A DNA stretch of 29,256 nt. Origin: Acidobacteriota bacterium (GTDB taxonomy: Bacteria; Acidobacteriota; Terriglobia; Terriglobales; Acidobacteriaceae). The notes beneath the pieces were generated by a model. That model had not been told where the DNA came from and ran no database searches. It saw only the letters and a list, made by a program, of their open reading frames with translations. A program made the translations under genes and the position numbers. Numbering within the stretch: position 1 is the stretch's first letter; every line of letters starts with the position of its first letter. The stretch is taken from assembly GCA_021780095.1 (NCBI GenBank), contig JAJXZK010000049.1, positions 1 through 29,256 on the forward strand, read 5' to 3'. Below, piece after piece: positions 9,637 to 17,220 of this stretch.

Positions 9637-11445
9637 ATGAAAAAAGAAATGGAACCATCCGGGAACACCGAGGCATGGAACATAAAATCAAATCTATTCG
9701 AGGCGTTGCCCAGTAGGTGTGAAGTAGGTCGCCGTGAGTTCATGCGGTTATCTGCTTTGGCAGGTGGCGGGATGTGGCTTGCGTCCAATGACATGGCGGC
9801 GGGTGAAGGTGGCTTGCCAGCGCGAGAAGCCACGCGGCAAGCTTGTCCGCGGTCGCAAGCGCCTTCCAGGGACATCGCGGCCGTGCGTTTGCAGGACCTA
9901 TTTACATTCGGCTGGGACATGCGGCTGACTTTGACTTGCCTGCAAGGGATCGTGAACCGTCGCCAACCTCAGCTCTATCTGATCCATGACCGCTACGATG
10001 AACTCTGGCTGGACTGGATGCGCAAGCGCGGAGACGTCGATACGGTTGAGTGGCTGAGCATCACCCAGGTGTTCGACCGTTTCCTCGCCCAGGTTTCATC
10101 TATGTTTGTGATCGATCCATCCATTCCAGCCACGATCAATGTCGCTACGATGCTGGCTGGTGTGTACGGCGGCCTGGTAGCGACGCCGAATACTTTCCAG
10201 CAATTCGATCTATCGTGTGGCTCGAGGGTGGGTCCACTCAAGAACGGCTTGGATTTACAGAAGATGCATTGGAAGAAAGATCTGGAGGCCTATCGGTGGG
10301 CCTTCCATACGCTCGATAGCCATCTGTCGCGCCAGGCCATAGCCATCCTCGATCCAACAGAGGTTGCTTTCCGCGACTACCTAGTTGAATTCAAGCTTCC
10401 TACCTTCTGGATTTCAGGGACGCAAGACGTGGCGAAAAATCCGGCAGCCGCGCCCGAGGAAGAAAAGGATTTTGCTCGAGAGATTATGATGCAGTGGCCG
10501 CCGAATATACCTTGTCTGGGCTGGCCATCTGGCGGATACAAGGAAAGCGGGATTGGGGAAGACCCAGGGATTCGGCTGGCCAGCGAATGCGCAAAATTTG
10601 AAGTATGTACCGCCTTCGATGGCTATTCGCCGACGGTCGGCAATCTCTCCGTGCATTCCGGGACAAGCGCGACTTTGTCCCAGTCGACTCCACCCGTGAA
10701 GCTGCAGCCAGACAAGGTGTACTTCGCCTTCATTCGGTCGGATGGAGACGGGATGAATTTCGTCCGCCATTATTACCGCCAGCTTTTCGACGATCCCAGG
10801 CATGGAGAAGTGCCCCTGGGTTGGCAGCTCGGCACAATGGTTTCCGACTTAATGCCCGATGTCGCGGACTACTACTACAAGCATGCCCGACCTGGCGATT
10901 GCTTTGTGAATGCGCTTACCGGAGCAGGCTATATATGGGAAGAGTGGTACGCCAAAGGCTACCCCGTGGAACAACGGCAACAAATCCTGCGCAACTATCA
11001 GCAACTCTCGGCCCAGTACCGGCAACGGATTGACGCTAGCGTGATGTGTACGGGCAACGAGATGCCGCCAGAGCTGTTGAAGCTGTTCGCCGGCGAAAAA
11101 GGAATTCGGGGTATCTTTGCAAATTATGTCAGGAGTCAGGAAACAACCCAGCATAATCTGGTGAGTGAAGTTGCGGGAGTTCCTGTCTTTCGCGATGCGA
11201 TGGGCTTGGCCTCGTGGCTTTCCGGCGACATGGACTTCACAGCGTATTCTCAGCAGGAAACTGTTCGTCATATGATCGCGGAAATCAAGCAATGGACGCC
11301 TGCCCATAGGCCAGCCTTTCTTTTTGTCGGAGTGAACAACTGGCTCCGGGAAATGGGAATGCTTACCGAGATCGTCAACGGCTTAGGGTCGGAGTACGCG
11401 GCAGTACGACCGGACCAACTCGTAGACCTTTACAAGCAGAAGTAA
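9637..11445 (+). CDS. GxGYxYP-domain putative glycoside hydrolase, Tat-exported (copy 2)
   Basis: 602 residues, starting 44 bp after the oxidoreductase with AAGGGTCGAG as ribosome binding site. It is clearly a paralogue of the protein at 570-2285. The family signature GAGYIWEEWYAKGYP lies at 429-443 and the acidic motif RSDGDGMNF at 367-375, both shifted by exactly 30 residues from copy 1, so the two align without gaps between these motifs. The Tat motif GRREFM (31-36) sits behind a 30-residue leader that copy 1 lacks, giving an unusually long n-region; a more internal start is not obvious because no ATG, GTG or TTG sits close before it. The reaction is unknown. It is the last gene of the + strand block. 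Confidence 0.85.
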   Translation: MKKEMEPSGNTEAWNIKSNLFEALPSRCEVGRREFMRLSALAGGGMWLASNDMAAGEGGLPAREATRQACPRSQAPSRDIAAVRLQDLFTFGWDMRLTLTCLQGIVNRRQPQLYLIHDRYDELWLDWMRKRGDVDTVEWLSITQVFDRFLAQVSSMFVIDPSIPATINVATMLAGVYGGLVATPNTFQQFDLSCGSRVGPLKNGLDLQKMHWKKDLEAYRWAFHTLDSHLSRQAIAILDPTEVAFRDYLVEFKLPTFWISGTQDVAKNPAAAPEEEKDFAREIMMQWPPNIPCLGWPSGGYKESGIGEDPGIRLASECAKFEVCTAFDGYSPTVGNLSVHSGTSATLSQSTPPVKLQPDKVYFAFIRSDGDGMNFVRHYYRQLFDDPRHGEVPLGWQLGTMVSDLMPDVADYYYKHARPGDCFVNALTGAGYIWEEWYAKGYPVEQRQQILRNYQQLSAQYRQRIDASVMCTGNEMPPELLKLFAGEKGIRGIFANYVRSQETTQHNLVSEVAGVPVFRDAMGLASWLSGDMDFTAYSQQETVRHMIAEIKQWTPAHRPAFLFVGVNNWLREMGMLTEIVNGLGSEYAAVRPDQLVDLYKQK

Positions 11446-12068
11446 AGCCCTTCGAATTCCCGCCGGATATGCGAAGGGATAGCCTCTTTGCAACTCCTGG
11501 ACGAGATAGAACTGACTCATTCCTATTGCTGGCACGAGCGATTGCGCTGGCACAGTGAACGTTGGCATTCGGTATTCATTTCTCGATTCCGCAATCAACA
11601 CCTGTCCGCAGTGACCCGGCGGGGTATATCCAGGGAGTATCAGTGATCCGCAGAGACTCTCTTCGCCGAACCTCCGCCAGCCTTGCCGACGCATTGCTTT
11701 TGCAGCGCAGCGGGATGGTTGGGGATCCCGCCGTAGTGGGGGTGTGGGAAGGAGGGACACAGAGCGGTTCAGGGGATAGGGAGGGCGTAGTTGCGGAAGT
11801 CGCAGATGTGCTCAATCTCGCGGCGGGCTCAGCGAGTCAGGTTCCCAGCTCCTTTATTTCGGGAGCCTCGCGAACCAAAGACTCGGGTGTTGACTGCACG
11901 CCCGCCGGCGAATTTACCCAACACGAGGGAGCTCAAACGTTTGTCTTTGATTTGTTTGAAATCGTCGAGAGTCTCACGAAATATGTAACACGGGGTGGGC
12001 GGTGGATGGAGGCTTCGGCGAACCACTCTCTAAGCCAAATTTCCGGCGTTTTTGGATGGGGAAAACAT
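11446..12068. other. 623-bp intergenic region with no recognised gene
   Basis: Between the second GxGYxYP gene and the uvrA2-like gene. An imperfect terminator-like pair CCCTTCG (11448-11454) and CGAAGGG (11472-11478) follows the GxGYxYP stop, but the 17-base loop and the lack of a clean T-run make it weak. A 7-bp hairpin GCGGGAT/ATCCCGC with an 8-base loop lies at 11710-11731. Open frames here, the longest 171 codons on the + strand, have no ribosome binding site and resemble no family I know. It could be a decayed gene or a regulatory spacer. Confidence 0.4.
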
Positions 12069-14573
12069 CTACAGTAGAGCCGCCAGAAATGGCGCAGTTT
12101 TGCTGTTCTGGACCTTGGCGATCACGGCCGGTGGACCGGCTGCGACGATGTGCCCGCCTTCATCCCCTGCGCCTGGGCCCAGGTCGATGACCCAATCACT
12201 GGCAGCGATGATTTGCATGTCGTGCTCGATGACGACGACGGTATTGCCGGCGGTGACAAGATTTTGTAGTTGACGCTGAAGGCGATCGACATCGGAGGGG
12301 TGGAGGCCGGTTGTCGGTTCGTCGAGCACATAAAGAGTATCGCCGCGCTGGGCGCGCTGCAGTTCCGTAGCGAGCTTGACGCGCTGGGCCTCGCCGCCAG
12401 AGAGCTCTGTGGCAGGTTGGCCCAGGCGAAGATATCCGAGACCCACTTCCTGCAAGACCCGGAGAGCGCGTGCCACTTGCGGATCGGCTGCGAAGAAGTC
12501 GGCGGCGGCGTCCACGGTGAGGGAGAGGATGTCGGCGATGCTTTTTCCTCGATAGAGAACTTCGAGTGTTTTGGCATTGAAACGCGCGCCGTGGCAGGCG
12601 GGACAGGGGCTGTAGACGCTGGGGAGAAAAAGGAGCTCGACACAGACGAAGCCTTCGCCGGCGCAAGTTTCGCAGCGGCCTTTCGCGACGTTGAAGGAGA
12701 AGCGACCGGCGTCATATTTACGCGAGCGCGCGAGCTTCGTAGCGGCGAAGAGTTTGCGGACGTGATCGAAGAGGCCGGTGTAGGTGGCCATGTTGGAGCG
12801 TGGGGTGCGACCGATAGGTTTTTGGTCCACGACGACGAGGCGATCGATGTGCTCCATGCCGAACATGATTTTGCCGCCGGCGGTAAAGACGGCGCTTCGT
12901 TCGAGCTCGTCCGGCCCGTCTTCTTCGACTTCGATTTTCTGGCCAAGGTGTTCGGCTACAAGCTCGACGAGGACCTGACTGATGAGGGTTGATTTGCCCG
13001 AGCCGGAGACTCCGGTGACCGATGTGAAGACGCCGAGCGGAATTTTCGCATCGAGGTGGTCGAGGTTATTTCGGGTTACGCCGCTGAGTTTGAGCCACGC
13101 TTTCGGTTCCCGGCGCGGTGCATGCGATGGCGCGGTGGATGGAAAGAGATAGCGGCGGGTTTGCGATGCGGCGATGGATTTAAGGCCGGCGGGTGGGCCG
13201 GAGTAGAGGACTTCTCCACCGTTAAGGCCGGCGCCGGGGCCGACGTCGACGATCCAGTCGGCGCGCCGGATGACATCGAGTTCATGCTCGACGACGAAGA
13301 GTGAGTTGCCGGATATTTTGAGTGCGTCGAGTGCGTCGAGGAGGGCTTCGGTATCGGCGGGATGCAATCCTGCAGAGGGTTCGTCGAGAACATAGACGAC
13401 ACCGAAGAGGTTGGAGTGGAGTTGGGTGGCCAGGCGGAGGCGCTGGAGCTCACCGGGAGAGAGCGTGGGCGTACTGCGCTCGAGAGAAAGATAGCCGAGG
13501 CCGAGATTGAGCAGGACGGCGAGGCGCGCGGTGAGGTCAGCGGTGATGCGTTTGGTGACTTCGGTCTTTTCTGGATTGGCGACGTGCGCGGTTCCTCCAG
13601 TGACCGCGAAAGGTTGCAGGAGGGCGCTGAGGCGCTTAAGCGGGAGAGCGGCGATCTGTGCGATGTCATAACCCGCGAACTTTACTGAGAGAGATTCAGG
13701 GCGCAAGCGCTTGCCGTGGCACAGTGCACATTCGGTCGAAAGCATGAACTGCGCGACACGTTTTTTCATCAACACGCTGTGTGTGTTTGCGAAGGTGGTG
13801 AGCACGTGGCGCCTGGCGCTGGTGAAGGTACCCATATAGCTAGGCTCCATCTTCCGCCGCAGGGCGTGGCGGGTCTCGGCGGGTGTGAAGCCGGCGTAAA
13901 CGGGAACCTGCGGCTGGTCTTCAGTGAAGAGGATCCAGTGGCGATCCTTCTTTGGAAGATCGCGCCAGGGAATGTCGACGTCATAGCCGAGGGAGACGAG
14001 GATGTCGCGCTGGTTCTGACCGCCCCAGGCGGTAGGCCATGCGGCGATGGCGCGCTGGCGGATGGTGAGCGAGGGATCGGGCACCATGGATTGCTCGGTG
14101 ACTTCGTAAACGCGCCCGAGGCCGTGGCACATGGTGCAGGCACCCTCAGCGGTATTCGGGGAAAAAGATTCGGCGTAAAGGAGCGGCTGGTTACGCGGGT
14201 AGTCGCCCGCGCGAGAGTAGAGCATGCGCAGAAGATTGGAGAGCGTAGTGACAGACCCAACGGAGGAACGCGTGGTAGGCGCGCCGCGCTGTTGCTGGAG
14301 AGCGATGGCGGGCGGTAGGCCGTCTATCGATTCGACTGCGGGAACGGTCAGTTGATGGAAGAGGCGGCGGGCGTAAGGCGAGACGGATTCGAGGTAACGA
14401 CGCTGGGCTTCGGCGTAGAGGGTGCCGAAGGCGAGCGAGGATTTGCCGGAGCCAGAGACGCCCGTGAAGACGACGAGGGCGTCGCGGGGGATGTCAACGT
14501 TAACGTCGCGGAGATTGTGCTCACGCGCGCCGCGGACGCGGACGGTACCGTCGTTGTTTGGAGTGGGTTTCAC
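12069..14573 (-). CDS. uvrA2: UvrA2-like excinuclease ABC subunit A paralogue lacking the UvrB-binding domain
   Basis: 834 residues, GTG start. Two ABC modules are visible: Walker A GVSGSGKS at 38-45 and again at 521-528, a degenerate first signature LSPGELQRLRLA, a canonical second signature LSGGEAQRVKLA, and Walker B/D-loop motifs VLDEPSAGLHP and VLDEPTTGLHP. Zinc-binding pairs include CALCHG in module I and CETCAGEG with CPACHG in module II. Canonical UvrA is about 940 residues and carries a UvrB-binding insertion and a first CxxC pair before GACTMCHG. Here the chain passes almost directly from RMLYSRAGDYP to GACTMC, so that insertion is missing. This is the UvrA2 arrangement known from Deinococcus UvrA2 and Streptomyces DrrC, linked to tolerance of DNA-binding compounds. 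It probably binds DNA but cannot load UvrB in the standard way. Confidence 0.85.
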   Translation of the reverse strand: MKPTPNNDGTVRVRGAREHNLRDVNVDIPRDALVVFTGVSGSGKSSLAFGTLYAEAQRRYLESVSPYARRLFHQLTVPAVESIDGLPPAIALQQQRGAPTTRSSVGSVTTLSNLLRMLYSRAGDYPRNQPLLYAESFSPNTAEGACTMCHGLGRVYEVTEQSMVPDPSLTIRQRAIAAWPTAWGGQNQRDILVSLGYDVDIPWRDLPKKDRHWILFTEDQPQVPVYAGFTPAETRHALRRKMEPSYMGTFTSARRHVLTTFANTHSVLMKKRVAQFMLSTECALCHGKRLRPESLSVKFAGYDIAQIAALPLKRLSALLQPFAVTGGTAHVANPEKTEVTKRITADLTARLAVLLNLGLGYLSLERSTPTLSPGELQRLRLATQLHSNLFGVVYVLDEPSAGLHPADTEALLDALDALKISGNSLFVVEHELDVIRRADWIVDVGPGAGLNGGEVLYSGPPAGLKSIAASQTRRYLFPSTAPSHAPRREPKAWLKLSGVTRNNLDHLDAKIPLGVFTSVTGVSGSGKSTLISQVLVELVAEHLGQKIEVEEDGPDELERSAVFTAGGKIMFGMEHIDRLVVVDQKPIGRTPRSNMATYTGLFDHVRKLFAATKLARSRKYDAGRFSFNVAKGRCETCAGEGFVCVELLFLPSVYSPCPACHGARFNAKTLEVLYRGKSIADILSLTVDAAADFFAADPQVARALRVLQEVGLGYLRLGQPATELSGGEAQRVKLATELQRAQRGDTLYVLDEPTTGLHPSDVDRLQRQLQNLVTAGNTVVVIEHDMQIIAASDWVIDLGPGAGDEGGHIVAAGPPAVIAKVQNSKTAPFLAALL

Positions 14574-15100
14574 GCGCCGCCTTCGGGCGTTAGGATGCGA
14601 GAGCTCTAGAGCGGGTTTTGTCGAGGTTGAACGCAGGTCTCATAAATGGTTTGAATCTGGCAGAAAATCGCAATCGAAAACTCGTTTCTCGCCAGGATCC
14701 CTCCTTTGTCGATGCAAAATCGGTGGTACCGTCTTTACGCCGAGACCTAACGAATCCCGCTTGTCAAAAACAACCGGCCGGACATCCTAGGCAGGTTCGC
14801 TGTCCTGATCGGGGCAGACAACATAGATATGGGCTGCAGCGCAAACGCCCCGCCGCCCCAACAAGATGATGAAGGTTCCGCCCGCTTCGAGGATCCACTC
14901 TATCTGTGCCTCTGCTATTTATCTGCATTCTCCAGGTAGGCGGCAATCGTCTGCGCGTCGGAGGGTGTAGCCACCCTGCGGTGGTGCGAAGGATTGGCGG
15001 CTTCACATGCTGTGCGCCGCGGGTACTACGCAGTCCAGCGTAGCCTTTGATTTGAGGGGCGGGACATGGAAAGTCTTCTTCAGCATTGCCCGATCCGGGA
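14574..15100. other. Intergenic region upstream of uvrA2-like gene, no gene recognised
   Basis: Any promoter of the minus-strand uvrA2-like gene must lie in its left part, but I could not pick a convincing -35/-10 pair. The right part leads into decayed dehydrogenase sequence. Short frames on both strands look random and lack ribosome binding sites. Confidence 0.35.
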
Positions 15101-15205
15101 ATCGATGTTCAAGCACTGACCGTGGATGACCCCGAAATTCTAAATCCGCACGACGCAATTCTGAAGGGCACGCGCACTGCAATCTGCGGTTCGGGCCTTC
15201 ACCTA
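15101..15205 (+). pseudogene. Remnant of a zinc-dependent alcohol dehydrogenase N-terminus
   Basis: About 35 codons read VDDPEILNPHDAILK then TAICGSGLHL. This is the N-terminal pattern of medium-chain, zinc-dependent dehydrogenases (ADH_N; threonine or glutathione-independent formaldehyde dehydrogenase-like), in which TAICGSDLHLY contains the catalytic-zinc cysteine. The conserved Asp of GSDLH is Gly here. No usable start precedes it and the remaining 300 or more residues of the family are absent. The frame runs directly into short-chain dehydrogenase sequence of a different family, so this is a scrap left after deletion or recombination. Confidence 0.6.
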
Positions 15206-15206
15206 A

Positions 15207-15467
15207 AGTATGACCAAAAGCATCGCGGAGCGAGCGATCAAACGGGGAATCAGGGTAAACGCTATTGCTCCCGGTCCGGTGTGGACGCTGCTTATCCCCT
15301 CGACGATGCCTGCCGAAAAGGTGAAACGTTCGGCTCAAATACGGGATTTGGCCGACCGGCGCAGCCTATCGAATTGGCAAAGAGTTTTGTATTTCTTGCT
15401 TCGGACGATGCTAATTACGTCACTGGTGAAGTCTACGGAGCAACCGGGGGGACGAACTCCTTATTAA
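15207..15467 (+). pseudogene. Remnant of a short-chain dehydrogenase/reductase (SDR) C-terminus, frameshifted
   Basis: Two frames together encode the C-terminal third of a classical SDR. The first gives TKSIAERAIKRGIRVNAIAPGPVW and IPSTMPAEKV, with the typical N-x-APGPVxT substrate-loop sequence. The second gives TFGSNTGFGRPAQP, IELAKSFVFLASDDANYV and TGEVYGATGG, the usual SDR ending. The switch falls at the AAA run at 15324-15326: one extra A would restore an uninterrupted reading VKTFG. The N-terminal Rossmann half and the YxxxK catalytic motif are missing because the gene is cut at about 15206, where a dehydrogenase scrap of another family abuts it. Closest in style to YghA-type SDRs. Not expected to make a working enzyme. 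Confidence 0.75.
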
Positions 15468-15651
15468 GCGTATTTGACTGGAATAGGCAAGAGCTCCCGT
15501 GTTTCCCGTGCTGACGATGGGCGCTCCGCGCGTCTACGATGCCATGTCGAAAGACCGCGTTTCCTTTCCGATCTTGGGATGCCTGTATCCTCGATTTGGA
15601 ACACCTGCCAATGCCGTTCTACTACAGGCACGCAGGCACTAGCATTCCATT
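15468..15651. other. Leader region of the MFS permease gene
   Basis: No gene seen. A weak promoter candidate is TTGGAA (15596-15601) with TACTAC (15620-15625), spaced 18 bp. No good ribosome binding site is visible before ATG 15652. Confidence 0.2.
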
Positions 15652-17076
15652 ATGGAGTCGCCCATCACTGAACTTCCCGCCGACGAACGTGAGATTCACG
15701 CCCTATATATTTGGACCATTGCCTCGATCGCGGCTCTCGGCGGCCTTCTCTTTGGATATGACTGGGTCGTCATTGGCGGAGCGAAGCCTTTTTATGAAGC
15801 CCACTTTCATTTGGAGTCTGACCGCCTAATCGGATGGGCCAACAGTTGCGCTCTCCTGGGTTGCCTTGTGGGGTCCTTTCTAGCCGGGGCGATGAATCGG
15901 AGATACGGTCGCAAGCAGATTTTATTTGCCTCAGGATTGCTATTCGCTATTTCCTCCGTATGCACCGGTTGGGCTTCTGGTTTTGACGCATTCATCGCAT
16001 GGCGAATCATGGGGGGGATCGCCATCGGTCTCGCCTCAAATATCTCCCCGACATACATTGCGGAGATTGCGCCGGCAAGTTGGCGTGGCCGCTTAGTCAG
16101 CCTGAACCAACTTGCTATCGTCTGCGGCATCATGGCCGCGCAAATTGTGAATTGGGCGATTGCAGAAAAAGTTCCTGAGCATGCGACGATGGCGTTCATT
16201 GCCGGGTCCTGGAACGGCCACTACGGCTGGCGCTGGATGTTTACCGCGGTCAGTCTGCCGGCGATTGTTTTTGTTGTGTCCCTGATATTGATTCCAGAAA
16301 GCCCACGATGGCTGGCATCGAAAGCCCGGACTGACAAAGCATTTCAGGTGCTTGCCGGCATTGGTGGCGGCAACTACGCGCGCCGCGCGCTCGGCGAAAT
16401 CAACGAGTCGCTCACGAATGAATCGGAGCGGCCCGCTTCCTGGAGAGATCTATTTGCACCGCACCTTCGATACGTTCTATTGATTGGTGTCGGCTTGGCC
16501 GTACTGCAGCAATGGAGCGGAATCAACATTCTCTTCAACTACGCGGAGGAGGTGTACAACAGCGCCGGCTATGGAGTCAGTGCGGTCCTGATCAATATCA
16601 TTGTCACGGGCGTCGTGAATCTTGTATTTACGCTGCTGTCGATGATGGTTGTGGATCGATTCGGAAGAAGAGTGCTGCTGCTGATTGGTTGTTGCGGGAT
16701 TGGAGTTGCCGACCTGTTGGCCGCTTACGTCTACCATGCACATCTCTCTGGTGGCTTTGTGCTGTCGCTCACGCTTTGCGCCATCGCCTTCTATGCCGTC
16801 TCGCTTGCACCAGTCACCTGGGTTGTGATTTCGGAGATATTTCCAAATCGCCTCCGCAGCGCCGGCGTCTCTACCGCGGTTGCCAGCCTATGGGGGTCTT
16901 CCTTTTTGCTCACGTACAGCTTCCCTTTGTTGCTGAATCTCGTGAGCATGTCCGGTACGTTTCTGCTCTACGCCGTCATCTGTCTTCTCGGGGGCCTACT
17001 CGTACACAGGTTCGTTCCGGAGACCCGAGGAAAAAGCCTGGAAGAACTGGAAGTCGCACTCAAAACGAACGTGTGA
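15652..17076 (+). CDS. Sugar-porter family MFS transporter
   Basis: 474 residues with about 12 hydrophobic segments. Family signatures are all present: LGGLLFGYDWVVIGGA in helix 1, NRRYGRKQ in the 2-3 loop, RIMGGIAIGLASNISPTYIAEIAP, PESPRWL after helix 6, LQQWSGINILFNYAE in helix 7, VDRFGRR in the 8-9 loop, and PETRGKSLEELE at the C-terminus. These match XylE/GalP/AraE-type proton-coupled sugar importers of the inner membrane. The QQxSGIN motif contributes to sugar binding in that family. It stands alone on the + strand, facing the minus-strand oxidoreductase operon, and is the only obvious inner-membrane sugar importer in the window. The substrate is unknown; a monosaccharide or oxidised sugar from the neighbouring pathway is plausible. 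Confidence 0.93.
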   Translation: MESPITELPADEREIHALYIWTIASIAALGGLLFGYDWVVIGGAKPFYEAHFHLESDRLIGWANSCALLGCLVGSFLAGAMNRRYGRKQILFASGLLFAISSVCTGWASGFDAFIAWRIMGGIAIGLASNISPTYIAEIAPASWRGRLVSLNQLAIVCGIMAAQIVNWAIAEKVPEHATMAFIAGSWNGHYGWRWMFTAVSLPAIVFVVSLILIPESPRWLASKARTDKAFQVLAGIGGGNYARRALGEINESLTNESERPASWRDLFAPHLRYVLLIGVGLAVLQQWSGINILFNYAEEVYNSAGYGVSAVLINIIVTGVVNLVFTLLSMMVVDRFGRRVLLLIGCCGIGVADLLAAYVYHAHLSGGFVLSLTLCAIAFYAVSLAPVTWVVISEIFPNRLRSAGVSTAVASLWGSSFLLTYSFPLLLNLVSMSGTFLLYAVICLLGGLLVHRFVPETRGKSLEELEVALKTNV

Positions 17077-17220
17077 CCCGACCTGCCACGACGACCGTTT
17101 TTGCCTGAAACAACGACTGGCGTTACTGGCTGAAACATGTCGCCAGTACACCCAGGCTGCCCGCACTGACGCAATCTGACGCCTCGCCGCCGGAAATCGT
17201 AAGCCACACACTGATCGCGG
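17077..17220. other. Convergent intergenic region with an inverted repeat
   Basis: This 144 bp spacer between the convergent MFS and Gfo/Idh genes contains ACTGGCG (17116-17122) and CGCCAGT (17141-17147) with an 18-base loop. It could serve as a bidirectional terminator, but there is no T-run on either side. Confidence 0.25.

Noticed and set aside
11562..12077. Open frame of 171 codons on the + strand after the second GxGYxYP gene
   Set aside because: No ribosome binding site, no family resemblance, low-complexity composition, and it runs past the end of the convergent uvrA2-like gene.
12270..14318. Several long + strand frames opposite uvrA2-like gene (for example 12270-12992 and 13716-14318)
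   Set aside because: They are antisense shadows of a clearly conserved coding frame with high GC third positions; their translations resemble no protein family.
15207..15467. SDR fragment as a functional small gene using programmed frameshifting
   Set aside because: The catalytic YxxxK and Rossmann halves are absent, so restoring the frame at 15324-15326 would still not give a working enzyme.
15652..17076. Idea that the MFS permease belongs to the + strand RG-degradation operon
   Set aside because: It is separated by the minus-strand uvrA2-like gene and the pseudogene zone; only a functional link can be suggested.
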